A DNA stretch of 42,853 bases, from NCBI RefSeq assembly GCF_001645765.1, contig NZ_LWUJ01000014.1:1-42853 (forward strand). The letters are read 5' to 3'. Of the stretch, positions 27,655-37,042 are shown in pieces. A program made the position numbers and the translations under genes. The stretch comes from Candidatus Mycoplasma haematobovis. GTDB taxonomy: Bacteria > Bacillota_I > Bacilli_A > Mycoplasmatales > Mycoplasmoidaceae. A model generated the notes under the pieces. It saw only the letters and a program-made list of their open reading frames with translations. It did no database searches and had not been told where the DNA came from. How positions within the stretch are numbered: the first letter of the stretch is position 1; each line of letters starts with the position of its first letter.

Positions 27655-28269
27655 TTAACTACTTACACAAACTCTGGAAGCGTTTTTGTAGTCTTTATCG
27701 TCTTTTCCTTTGTAAGGTTTTTTGTATGCTTTAACACATCACTCTTTAACAGCTGTATTTCCTGCGCCATTCTTTTTGCCTTTAGCAACGACTAAATCAG
27801 AATCTAATTCACTATCATCTATTTTTTGTAATTTACCATGCCCTACAGCTCATTTACTATCATCACTGCCCCCTGTGCCTTCATCAACAGAATTAGTTAT
27901 TTTTTCTTTAATTGAGAAAGTACAGTAGTTTTGTATTCCTTGGAATTCTTTATCTTTCTCTCCTTTGCTTTGATTATTTATGTTTTTCTTACATCAATCT
28001 CTTAATTCATCTCAAGTAGTTGCAGATGGTTGAGATTTATCCTTAATTGCTTTAAGTTCTGTAGTTAAAGTATCATTATTTGCTTGTTTCAATGATTCCA
28101 ATCTTTTGGTTCATTTATCTTTGTCCTCATTGTCTTTGGTACTTAGTAAGGTTCCGCTTAGTATTTCCGCATAAGTTAAGGTTCTAAAAACACTGTATAT
28201 TCCATACCCCACGCCTCCCATTCCACTTACAGCTCCTAAACCTATTCCTACTTTAGCTAATGTACTCAT
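27655..28269 (-). CDS. Family J two-module C-x22-C membrane-anchored protein (204 aa)
   Basis: ATG 28269 to TAA 27655. Anchor about 5-25 (AKVGIGLGAVSGMGGVGYGIY), YAEILSGTLLSTKDNED, WTKRLESLKQAN, RDWCKKNINNQSKGEKD to NYCTFSIKEK, WAVGHGKLQKI, EWCVKAYKKPYKGKDD to RVCVSS. Both pairs are spaced 22. Last gene of the ten-gene alternating J/K run; TAATG overlap with the upstream K gene. The middle (WDELRDWCKKNINNQ) is nearly the same as in 22554-23165. Confidence 0.92.
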
Positions 28270-28862
28270 TAATCTGTTTTTCCACAATATGTTTGTGCAT
28301 TAATGTAGTTTAAATCTGTATCTCCTTCAAATACTAAATCTGCTACTTCATTACATCAATCTTTCAATTCATCGCCTGTAGAGCTATTTTTTGATTTAAT
28401 TTCTGCTAATTTAGGAGCTAGTGAACCATTTAGTTTTCCATATCTAGTTTTTCAATTTGCCCCAGTATCAAATCACCTTCCGTTTGTTATTTTGTCTTTA
28501 TTTGTTCTTGCACAATAAGCTTGAAAGTCTAGGAATATCTTTGATTCTTTATTAGTAAAACCACTATCATATATTTCTTGACAAGCTTGTTTAAGTTCAG
28601 CTAAGCCACCATCTGTTCCATCAGTAATCTTAGATTTTGCATCACTTAACTTAGTATTATTTGAATTAACCTTACCTGATTTAAGTTTCTTAAGCTTTTC
28701 CTTTAATAAAGTATCTTCTTTACTAGTTAAGTCGATTAAAGCATCCTTAAATGACTCCTTTATTGTCTTTGTGTTTTGTGTTGACAATAAATATCCTCCA
28801 ACTCCACTAATAACTGCTGTTCCTCCCGCTCCAATTGCAACAACAGGTAATAATTTAGACAT
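28269..28862 (-). CDS. Family K two-module C-x22-C membrane-anchored protein (197 aa)
   Basis: ATG 28862 to TAA 28269. Anchor about 5-24 with Ala/Gly/Val, YLLSTQNTKTIKESFKDALI, a Lys-rich helix (LLKEKLKKLKSGK), QACQEIYDSGFTNKES to AYCARTNKDKI, WKTRYGKLN, DWCNEVADLVFEGDTD to TYCGKTD. Both pairs are spaced 22. Start overlaps the upstream J gene end (28855) by 8 bp; stop overlaps the J start (TAATG). Probable surface protein. Confidence 0.92.
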
Positions 28863-29505
28863 TATCTATACACAATTTCTTAGCATTAATAAAACCTTGA
28901 TCTTTTTCACCTTTGTAGGGTTTTTGATATTCTGCAGTACATCACTCTTTAATAGCTTTTTTTGCTTCTGCGTCTTTCTTTTTCTTAGCTTCCTTTAATT
29001 TTTCGTCTAATTGGTTTTCATCATTAATTGTTAATAGAACATCATGCCCTTTTTTCCATTTTTCACTACCTTCATCTTCGCTTTCATTAACGGCATTACT
29101 TATTTTTTCTTTAATTGAGAAAACACAATAACTTTGAATATTTAAAAATTCTTTATTTTTTTCATCTTTACTTGGATTCTTAATATTATCTTTACATCAA
29201 TTTTGCACATCCTTTTGAGTTGCTTCAGAAGGAGATTTCTTACCTTTAATTAATTTAAGGCTCTCTACTAAATCTTCTTCTCGGGCTACTTTAAGTTTTT
29301 CAAGTCTTTTCCCTCATTCTGTTGAGTTTTGACCATCTTCAACACTTAGTAGAGTACCACTTAATTTTTCTGCATAAGAAGGGGTTTCTGTTTTTTCTTC
29401 ATGCACTTCTGGTTTAGATTGCACATTACTATAAATTCCGTATCCTAGACCACTAACTCCAGCAATAGTTCCTATTCCTAAACCAGATTTAACTAGTATA
29501 TGCAT
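28855..29505 (-). CDS. Family J two-module C-x22-C membrane-anchored protein (216 aa)
   Basis: ATG 29505 to TAA 28855. Anchor about 4-24 (LVKSGLGIGTIAGVSGLGYG), then an insert relative to shorter J copies, SKPEVHEEKTETPSYAEKL, WGKRLEKLKVAREE, NWCKDNIKNPSKDEKN to SYCVFSIKEKI, WKKGHDVLL, a Lys/Glu-rich helix (EKLKEAKKKKDAEAKK), EWCTAEYQKPYKGEKD to KLCIDNV. Both pairs are spaced 22. The 5' end is shared with the J gene at 36310. Start overlaps the upstream stop as TAATG. Confidence 0.92.
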
Positions 29506-30134
29506 TAGTCGTTTTTTCCACAGGATGCTTGAGCATCTCTAAAACTTGCATTTTCACTGCCTTCAAATACTAGATCTGCTACCTTAGTACATCAATCCCT
29601 TAATTCGTTTCCATTTTGACTTGTTTTTGATGCTATTTGCTGTAGTTCTTGTGAGGAAGGATTAATTTCTTTTTTGTTTAATTTGTCGAATCTACCTTTT
29701 CAGTTTGCTCTATCTGTTGCTCAACTTTCTTTTGTTATCTTATCCTTAATAGTTCTGGCGCAAAAGGATTGAAAATCTTTAAATGTATCAGAGCTTTTGT
29801 TAGTAAAGCCACTGTAATATATCTCTTGACAAGCATTCCTGAAATCCTCTAATCCATCATTAGGCTTCGCAATTTCTTTTCTTTTTGCTTCTTTAAGTTT
29901 AGTGTGTTTAGGATCTGAACTGTCTTCCTTTAGTTTTTTTAATTTTTCACTAACTAATGTATTTTCGGTCGAAAAATTAATGATAGCTTCACCAAATGTA
30001 TTTCTTATCTTTACTATATTTATTTTTTCTGGGGCTTTTGGAGCAGGTTGCATAACATTGTAAATTCCATAACCAGCCCCACCAATTCCTGCAACCGCTC
30101 CAACTCCTAATCCGGCTTTAGCAAAAATATGCAT
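29505..30134 (-). CDS. J/K chimera: J anchor fused to a K body (209 aa)
   Basis: ATG 30134 to TAA 29505, intact. Residues 1-37 are family J (AKAGLGVGAVAGIGGAGYG, then NVMQPAPKAPEK, nearly identical in DNA to the J gene at 31368). From about residue 41 the protein is family K: KIRNTFGEAIINFSTE, KLKKLKEDSSDPKHTK, NACQEIYYSGFTNKSSD to SFCARTIKDK, WKGRFDKLNK, DWCTKVADLVFEGSEN to SCGKND, both pairs spaced 22. The K part matches 23165-23761 over long blocks. The K signature YLLSTQNT is missing. Recombination between families is the simplest explanation; the gene appears functional. Confidence 0.9.
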
Positions 30135-30736
30135 TAGTCTGCTTTTCCGCAATATGCTTGTGCATCTTTGAAGTCCAAGTTACTTTCGCCCTCAAAAACT
30201 AAGCTTTCTGCATTAGTACATCATCTTTGAAGTGCCTCTTTATCTACATTAGATTTTTTAGGTAGCTTGGTTAATGTTTCTGATAATGGTCTAGGATTGT
30301 TGTTCTTTAATTTAGTTAATCTATTTTCTCAATTAGCATCAGTACTTGCTCATTTTTCCGTAGTTACTTTATCTTTAATAGTTCTTGCACAATAATCTTT
30401 AAAGTTATTAAATGTTTCAGAGTCTTTTTTTGTAAAGTTACTATCGTATATTTTTGTACATGCTTTCTTAAATTCAGCTAGCCCACTATCTGTTGTTTTC
30501 TTTTCTGCAACCTGTGCTACTTTGAATATAGATTTTTCTGAAAGATCTGTTGCATCCTTTAATTTCTTTAGTTTTTCTTTAACTAATTTGTCTTCTGTTT
30601 CAAAATTAATGATAGCTTCATTAAATGTTTCCTTTATTGTCTTTGTGTTTTGTGTTGATAATAGATATCCTCCGACTCCACCAATAACTGCAGTTCCGCC
30701 TACGCCAACAGCAATAGTAGGAAGTAACTTAGACAT
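30134..30736 (-). CDS. Family K two-module C-x22-C membrane-anchored protein (200 aa)
   Basis: ATG 30736 to TAA 30134. Anchor about 6-24, YLLSTQNTKTIKETFNEAII, KEKLKKLKDATDLSEKS, KACTKIYDSNFTKKDSE to DYCARTIKDKV, WENRLTKLKNNN, RWCTNAESLVFEGESN to AYCGKAD. Both pairs are spaced 22. TAATG overlaps at both ends with the neighbouring J and chimeric genes, so it is probably translationally coupled. Probable surface protein. Confidence 0.92.
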
Positions 30737-31368
30737 TAGTTAATACAAATTTGTTTTGCATTATCAAAATCGGGATCACTTTCGCCTTTGTAAGGATTGG
30801 AGTATGTAGCAACACATCAATCTTTAACTGATTTCTTTCCTGCCGCAGTATCTGAATTATCCCTAGCAGTTCTTAATGTTTGATTTAGCTTTAAATTATC
30901 TATGTTTTTCAATTTGCCATGAGCAGTAGCTCATTTTCCATCTGAATCTCCTGTACTTGGATCTATAGCATTCTTTATTTTTTCTTTAATTGAAAAAGTA
31001 CAATAACTTTGTATATTTTTGAACTCTTTATCTGATTCTCCTTTACTTGGATTATTAATGTTATTTTTGCATCATTCTCTTAATTCCTTTCATAAATCTG
31101 CGTCATCTTTAATCTTTAATGAATTTAACTCATTCACTAAATCTATATTTATTTTGACTTTCTTTAAAGAATTTAATCTTGCTACTCAATTATCTTTATG
31201 TGAATCATCTGTTGTAGTCAATAAAGTTCCCTCTAATACGCTTGCATAAGTAGTAATTTTTTCTGGGGCTTTTGGAGCAGGTTGCATAACATTGTAAATT
31301 CCATAACCAGCCCCACTAACTCCAGCTATAGCACCAATACTTATTCCTGCTTTAATTAATGGATTCAT
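30736..31368 (-). CDS. Family J two-module C-x22-C membrane-anchored protein (210 aa)
   Basis: ATG 31368 to TAA 30736. Anchor about 5-24 (IKAGISIGAIAGVSGAGYG), NVMQPAPKAPEKITTYASVL, WVARLNSLKKVK, EWCKNNINNPSKGESD to SYCTFSIKEKI, WATAHGKLK, DWCVATYSNPYKGESD to QICIN. Both pairs are spaced 22. Its anchor-plus-linker DNA is almost identical to the start of the chimeric gene at 30134, making it (or a close copy) the likely donor. TAATG at both junctions. Confidence 0.92.
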
Positions 31369-31973
31369 TAACTATCTTTGGTACAAAACTCCTCTATATT
31401 TTTGAAAGTTTTATCCTCGTCTCCTTCAAAAACTAATTCACCATTATTTTTGCATCAAGTTTTCAATTCTTCTCCATTTGTACTTTTCGTATTTGCAATT
31501 TGATTTAGTTCAGCTATTAAGGACGATTTTGGATTCTTTAACTTTTCATGTTTAGTCTTTCACTGCGCTGTAGAATCATCTATTGCCCATTTACCTTTTG
31601 CAACTTTATCTTTATTTGTTTTTGCACAATAAGCTTGAAAATCTTTAAACGTATCAGAGTTTTTGTTAGTAAAGCCACTGTCATATATTTCTTGACAAGC
31701 CTTCTTTAGATCGGCTAACCCACTATTAGTAGTTGTTTTTTCTTTATCTTGTGCTTCTTTAAGTTTCTTGTTTCCTGAAAAAATAGTTCCTGTTTTTAGT
31801 TTTGTTAATTTAATCTTCAATAATTCCTCTTCGCTATTGTCTAGCTTTATTAAAGCAGGTTTAAATGAATCCTTTATTGTCTTTGTGTTTTGTGTTGACA
31901 GTAAGTAACCGCCGCCGGCCCCTATTATTGCTGTTCCAGTAACCCCTGCTACAATGGGAATAAGTTTAGACAT
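31368..31973 (-). CDS. Family K two-module C-x22-C membrane-anchored protein (201 aa)
   Basis: ATG 31973 to TAA 31368. Anchor about 5-24, YLLSTQNTKTIKDSFKPALI, LLKIKLTKLKTG, KACQEIYDSGFTNKNSD to AYCAKTNKDKV, WKTKHEKLKN, TWCKNNGELVFEGDED to EFCTKDS. Both pairs are spaced 22. The end EFCTKDS differs from the CGK(T/A/N)D end of other K proteins and resembles 33269-33901. Overlaps the J start by one base (TAATG). Confidence 0.92.
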
Positions 31974-32614
31974 TAATTCTTAGATAAACAAATTACTGAA
32001 GCATTTTTGAACTCTTTATCTTCCGTTCCTTTGTAAGGTTTTTTATATGCTTGAGTACATCAATCTTTAATAGCTTTTTTTGCTTCTTCGTTTTCTTTAT
32101 TCTTTGCCTCCTTTAACTTATCATCCAATTGACTTTCATCACTAATTGTCTTTAAAGCTTCGTGTGCTTTTTGTCATTTTTCACTATTATCTTGTTCTGT
32201 TTCACTAATAGAGTGCACTATTTTTTCTTTAATTGAAAAAGTACAATAACTTTGTATATTTTTGAACTCTTTATCTGATTCTCCTTTACTTGAATTATTA
32301 ATGTTATCCCTACATCAATCTCTTAATTCTGTTCAAATCGCTACATCGTTTTTGGCCTTTATTGTACTTAACCCCTCTATTAGCGTGCCTTCTCCAGCGC
32401 TTTTTAAAGATGTAAGTCTAGAAGTTCATTTTTCTTGATCTTCGTTATTCTTAGTGCTTAATAAGGTTCCTCTTAACTCTTTTGCATAAGAAGGGGCTTC
32501 TGTTTTTTCAGGGCTTTTTAGAATAGATTGCATACTATTGTAAATTCCATAACTAGCTCCACTGATTCCTGCAACCGCTCCAATTCCTAAACCGGCTTTA
32601 GCAAGGATATGCAT
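31973..32614 (-). CDS. Family J two-module C-x22-C membrane-anchored protein (213 aa)
   Basis: ATG 32614 to TAA 31973. An upstream TTG extension (MWKNRL) is rejected because it only re-reads the CGKTD end of the previous gene, and the ATG forms the usual TAATG junction. Anchor about 4-24, SILKSPEKTEAPSYAKEL, WTSRLTSLKSAG, DWCRDNINNSSKGESD to SYCTFSIKEKI, WQKAHEALK, an acidic/Lys helix, DWCTQAYKKPYKGTED to VICLSKN. Both pairs are spaced 22. The last bases overlap the K start by one. Confidence 0.9.
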
Positions 32615-33269
32615 TAGTCTGTTTTTCCACAAGATGCTTTAGCATCTCTGAAGGTCAAATTATCTTCACCTTCAAAAATTAATCCTTCTGTATCTGTACA
32701 TCACTTTTTAAGCGTTAAACCGTCGTTGCTATTAATAGCTACGATGGCTATTAATCCTTGTGATAAAGGTATTCTTCCAGTTGTCTTTAATTTTCCAAAT
32801 CTATCTTTTCAATTTGCATCATCACCCGCTCATGCTTCACTTTTTATTTGATCTTTAATTGTTCTCGCGCAATAAGTCTGAAAATCCCTAAATATTTCTG
32901 ATGTTCTATCAGTAAAGTCAGCCCCATATATTTCATTACATTCTTTCTTTAATTCTTCAAAACCACTATTTTCTTGTTGCTTTTCTTTATCGTATGCCGC
33001 TTTAAATTTAGATTGAGCCGGAATAGAATTTAAGTCTCTTAATTTCTTTAATTTTGAATTAACTAAATCTCTTTCGCTGTCAAAATTAATAAGAGCCAGT
33101 TTAAATGAATCCCTTATTGTCTTTGTGTTTTGTGTTGATGGCGAAGAGTCATCCTCTTTTGTTGTAAGAACTTTACTTTCAGACGTTACTCTGTGATAAA
33201 TTCCATAACCAACTCCACTGGCACTACTATAGCACCAGTTCCTGCTCCTACTTTAGCTATTAAATTCAT
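32614..33269 (-). pseudogene. J/K chimera with a one-base deletion in the anchor
   Basis: ATG 33269 reads MNLIAKVGAGTGAIV, a J anchor, and then leaves the frame. Adding one base near GTAGTGCC (about 33225) restores SGVGYGIYHRVTSESKV, then a linker TTKEDDSSP and the K block STQNTKTIRDSFK, followed by a normal K body: ECNEIYGADFTDRTSE to TYCARTIKDQI, WKDRFGKLK, KWCTDTEGLIFEGEDN to SCGKTD, about 218 residues, both pairs spaced 22. A second, independent J-to-K fusion, with a different breakpoint from 30134. OFF as sequenced. Confidence 0.8.
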
Positions 33270-33901
33270 TATTTAGTGCAAAACTCATTTGCATTTTTGT
33301 AAGTATCGTCTTCCGGTCCTTTAAATACCGAATTTTCTATGCCTGTACATCATGCCTTTAATTTACCACCATCGGTACTTTCTTCACTGGCTATTGTTGA
33401 TAATTCTGCCACTAAAGTTATTCCTGTTTTGGGTTGCTTTAATGCATCATGTTTAGTTTTTCATTGAAAACCTGTATCGCCTACGGCTCATTTAGTAGCA
33501 GTTATTTGATCTTTAATATTTTTTGAACAATAATCTTTGAAATCTCCAAAAACATTTGAGCTTTCATCAGAAAATTCACTATTATAGATTATTCGGCAAC
33601 CATCTTTAAGTTCTGCTAATCCATCTGTTTCTCCACCGCCCTTTGTTTTTGCTACTTGTAATTTGTCGTTATTTGGATTTACGCTAGCGCCTTTAAGTTT
33701 TTTTAGTTTTTCCTTTAATAAAGTATCTCCTGCACCTGTTAAATCTATTAAAGCATGTTGAAACTTATTCCTTACAAATACTTTATTAATTTCTATTTTT
33801 GTTTCTTCCTTTGTGTTTTGTGTTAATAATCAGTAGCTACCACCAGTCGCTACAGCCGCTGTACCAGTTACACCAGCAACTATTGGTATTAACTTAGACA
33901 T
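33269..33901 (-). CDS. Family K two-module C-x22-C membrane-anchored protein (210 aa)
   Basis: ATG 33901 to TAA 33269. Anchor about 5-24 (IPIVAGVTGTAAVATGGSYW), LLTQNT followed by an insert (KEETKIEINKVFVRNKF) unlike other K copies, LLKEKLKKLKGA, DGCRIIYNSEFSDESSN to DYCSKNIKDQI, WKTKHDALKQ, AWCTGIENSVFKGPED to EFCTK. Both pairs are spaced 22. First gene of the ten-gene minus J/K run and divergent from the L gene at 33990 (88 bp between). Confidence 0.92.
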
Positions 33902-33989
33902 TTAAAGTGCTTATTACTTTTATTAATTAATTTCAAAAGTCTTTATTTTTGGTTGGTTTTTTATTAATAAGTAATAAAAAAGTAAATCG

Positions 33990-35042
33990 ATGGCGAGTAC
34001 TAATTTAGCTAAGACTGCTTATGGTTTAGCAGGAGCAAGTGTATTATTAGGTGCTGGTTATGTTGCTAAGCCATGATTAATAGGCGATAGGATTGTTGAT
34101 TTACTTAAAGTACATAATCCTGAAAGACAATTATTAACCAAGCTTTCTGCTGCTTATAGTGATAGATGAAAGAAGGCCTGATATGACTATAGGAAAGGTA
34201 ATGAAAGTAATGTTGTAGATAAGTGAGAGATTGGAGATTGGCAGAAAGAAATAAATATTAGAAATGATGTTCCTGCGCCTACTTCTTTCATAGATGCTTG
34301 TGAAACAAATTCACAAGTAAGAGTATCAGGTAATTCAGATCCACTATATCAAGAAGTATTAAAGTGATGTACTGGTAGTTCCAAAATAAGTATCCGTGAT
34401 CGAATAAGGGATTCAGGTAAGAGAATTTTAAATAATTATGATTCTAAGAAGAATGAGAATTTTGGGTGGAAACCTTTATGGAAGAAATATCTTGAAGCTA
34501 ATAAGAATAGCAATACAGATGCTTTAGGAGTTTCTGGATGAATTAAGAATCCAACTCCAGAAAATTCTCTGGAAAATAATACAGGAGTAATGGATGATTT
34601 TATTAAGAAATGTACTGAGCTGTCTAGAGTAGAGGTTGAAGGTACAGGAGATCCAAACTATCAAAAAGCAATTAGTTATTGTGCTGATGATATTCATGCA
34701 GAAGATTTAGTTAAGGAAGTATATCCAGGAAGGAAAATGATTAGCTTAAGTAAGCTTAAAGAAAGAGGAACAGATGGTTCTGTTGATCCGATTGCTAAAG
34801 AGATATGGCAAAGCTATATTGCTAAGAACAGAGATAGAGCACCTGGAGAAGATGAGTGGAAAGTTGAATCATGACATTTAAAAAAAGATCAACCAGAAAT
34901 AATTCCAGATAATTTTTGAGATAATTGTACCGAGAAAAGAAGAATTGTTATTAAGAGTGTTGAAGATGTGGCATTTGATCAAGTCAAGAGATATTGTACT
35001 ATTGATAAGAATAGATCACATGGATATGCTGAAGATCTTTAA
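33990..35042 (+). CDS. Family L three-module C-x22-C membrane-anchored protein (350 aa)
   Basis: ATG 33990 to TAA 35042. Anchor about 9-25, PWLIGDRIVDLLKVHNPERQ, then three modules with Cys pairs CETNSQVRVSG..KWC, CTELSRVEVEG..SYC and CTEKRRIVIKS..RYC, all spaced 22. Between them lie W motifs (WKKAWYDYR, WKPLWKKYL, IWQSYIAKN). Closely related to the L gene at 23817; module 2 (KKCTELSRVEVEGTGDP, YPGRK) is the part recognisable in the relic at 16750-17339. Followed 13 bp later by a G gene. Confidence 0.93.
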
Positions 35043-35055
35043 AAGCTAACTAAAT

Positions 35056-35670
35056 ATGGCTACAGCTTTAGTTAAAGGGGTCGTAGCAGTTGGTACATTA
35101 GCTACCGCTTCAGGAGTAGGGACTGCAATATATTTCAATACAGGCACTACTATAGGAGATAAATTAGCAGAAAAGAAATTGACATTAATAAGCGATATCA
35201 ATGACTACAAATATCATCTTTTTGAACACAAAGATAGTAAAGAATTAAAGAAGGCACTTAATAAACAAACTATAGATCATACAGATAACATAAGCGATTT
35301 AAAGCGATGATGCAATGAAAGTGTTAAGGGATGGGCTTCAAGCGATAAAGATGAAAGTATTTTTAAGAAAGTCAAAGAGTGATGCGTTGTACCTACAATA
35401 AGAACATTAGGAGATAAGCTTGGAAGTAATTTACATGGACCAAACGAATGACAAGGTAAATATACAAGTTTTTCCGCACAAAATGGGGGCAGTAATGATT
35501 TTATGAATGCGTTAAAGGATGAATTTAAGGGTTTTGACTTTACACAAAATGCTAGCCAGGGAGGTGAAAAATTAAAGGCTTGATGTGAGGCAGTCATGAA
35601 GTTGAACACTTATGATGTTACAACACATAAATCAGAAGCAAATGCAAGAACTTGATGCTTGAAGGGTTAA
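35056..35670 (+). CDS. Family G two-module membrane-anchored protein with four Trp-Cys (204 aa)
   Basis: ATG 35056 to TAA 35670. Anchor about 6-27, TGTTIGDKLAEKKLTLISD, ELKKALNKQ, RWCNES (Cys 86) to EWCVVPTIRTLGDKL (Cys 110), then WQGKY, GGEKLKAWC (Cys 177) to TWCLKG (Cys 201). All four cysteines are preceded by Trp, and both spacings are 23, not 22. The intact reference for the stopped copy at 20699. It converges on the J gene ending at 35675. Probable surface protein. Confidence 0.92.
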
Positions 35671-35674
35671 TTAA

Positions 35675-36310
35675 TTAAGATTTAACGCAAATTTTTGACG
35701 CATTCTTAAATTCTTGGTCTTTTTCTCCTTTGTAAGGATTTGCAAAAGCTTTATTACATCAAGTCTTAATACTTGTATTAGCCGTTGCGTCTGTTTGAGA
35801 TTTAGCTGTTTGTAATTCTGAATCTAGCTCTTCGTTTGGAACATTCTTTAATGCTGTATGACCTACAGCCCATTCATTGTCACTATTATTGTTTTCTTCA
35901 GTAATTATGTTCTTTAGTTTTTCTTTAATTGAAAAAGTACAGTAACGTTGTATATTTTGAAATTCATTTCCTTCTTGTTTTGTATTTCCAATAATATCTT
36001 TACATCACTTTTGTAAGTCTTTTCAAGTAACAGAAGGATCCTGCTTAGCTTTTACTTGTTTAAGACTATCTACTAATGTATTTGGTTCGGCAGAGGTTAA
36101 TGTACCCAGCCTTGCCGTTCATTCTGTTTGATTTTCGTTCTCGTTAGTGCTTAATAAAGTGCCGTTTAATGCCGTTGCATAAGAAATAGCTTCTATTTTT
36201 TCTGAAGATACTTCTGGTTTAGAATTAGCACTACTATAAATTCCGTATCCTAGACCACTAACTCCAGCAATAGTTCCTATTCCTAAACCAGCTTTAACTA
36301 AAGTGCTCAT
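35675..36310 (-). CDS. Family J two-module Cys-pair membrane-anchored protein (211 aa)
   Basis: ATG 36310 to TAA 35675; the MWKNRL extension upstream is rejected as for 32614. Anchor about 4-24 (LVKAGLGIGTIAGVSGLGYG), SSANSKPEVSSEKIEAISYA, WTARLGTLTSAE, KWCKDIIGNTKQEGNE to RYCTFSIKEKL (20 between, two fewer than usual), WAVGHTALKN, TWCNKAFANPYKGEKD to KICVKS (22). TAATG with the upstream K gene at 36310. Shares its 5' region with 28855-29505. Confidence 0.9.
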
Positions 36311-36909
36311 TAATCTGTTTTTCCACAAAAACTTTTAACATCTTTAAATTCTTTATTTTCATCACCTTCAAATACTGCATCTGCTTTTTCATCACACCAT
36401 CTTTTCAAACTGTCTCCATTATTGCTTTCTTTTTTTGAAACAGCTATTAAAGAAGGGGAGATTGGTTTAGTATTGTCTTGATTTAATTTAGCGAATCTAT
36501 TATTTCATTGGGCACCAGTCGTTGCCCATTCCCCTTCACCTATCTTATCTTTATTTGTTTTTGCACAATAGTTTTGGAAATCTTTAAATAATTCAGATTC
36601 TTTCTTTTCAAAAACGCTATCGTATATTTCTTTACATCCTTCTTTAAATTCATTTAATCCACTATTAGAACTTACCTTTTCTTTAGTTTGTGCTGATTTA
36701 AGTTTTAAATTGGTTGGTCTGGTACTCGCATCCTTTAACTTTGTCAATTTTTTTGTAATTAAATCGTTCTCTCTATCAAGATCAATAATTGCATCTTTAA
36801 ATTTGTTCCTTACGATTGTTGTGTTTTGTGTTGATAATAAATAACCACCAACTGCACTAACAGTTAATGTACCAGTTATTCCCGCTACTATTGGAATAAA
36901 TTTAGACAT
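36310..36909 (-). CDS. Family K two-module C-x22-C membrane-anchored protein (199 aa)
   Basis: ATG 36909 to TAA 36310. Anchor about 5-24 (IPIVAGITGTLTVSAVGG), YLLSTQNTTIVRNKFKDAII, LITKKLTKLKDAS, EGCKEIYDSVFEKKESE to NYCAKTNKDKI, WNNRFAKLNQ, RWCDEKADAVFEGDEN to SFCGKTD. Both pairs are spaced 22. First of a K-J pair with a plausible promoter at 36928-36956. Probable surface protein. Confidence 0.92.
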
Positions 36910-36927
36910 TTTGTTAGTTTCTTAAAA

Positions 36928-36956
36928 ACTATAGTGCTTTCTAAGTAATTAGTAAA
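36928..36956 (-). promoter_or_regulatory. Putative sigma-70-type promoter for the K-J pair 36909-35675
   Basis: On the minus strand TTTACT (36956-36951) and TATAGT (36933-36928) are separated by 17 bp, giving a leader of roughly 10-15 bases before ATG 36909. This is the best -35/-10 pair I found; with AT-rich DNA, chance matches are frequent. Confidence 0.4.
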
Positions 36957-36984
36957 AAAATAATATAGTAGTAATCATTTTTAC

Positions 36985-37006
36985 CAAAGCAATAAGCTTT
37001 GTTTTT
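36985..37006 (+). other. Short hairpin followed by T-run upstream of the acidic gene
   Basis: CAAAGC, loop AATAA, GCTTTG, then five T. It has the shape of a small rho-independent terminator but lies in the divergent region just before ATG 37043, with no plus-strand gene ending nearby. It might be an attenuator, or chance in AT-rich DNA. Confidence 0.3.
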
Positions 37007-37042
37007 GTTACAAATATGAAAAAGAGGGAGATTTTGTAAGGT

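Noticed and set aside
32426-32632. Extended J start (MWKNRL) at 32632, likewise at 36328 and (MRKSRL) 30152
   Set aside because: The extension re-reads the conserved CGK(T/A)D end of the upstream K-type gene in another frame; the ATG in the TAATG junction matches all other J genes.
27655-33901. CRISPR-like or tandem-repeat array because of recurring near-identical segments
   Set aside because: The recurring segments are conserved parts of paralogous genes at gene-length intervals, in frame, not short direct repeats with spacers.
35277-35609. Minus-strand open frame of 110 codons, and a similar one at 20923-21189
   Set aside because: Both lie antisense to family G genes, at the same relative position, because TGA/WC-rich genes leave the opposite strand open; no anchor or family features.
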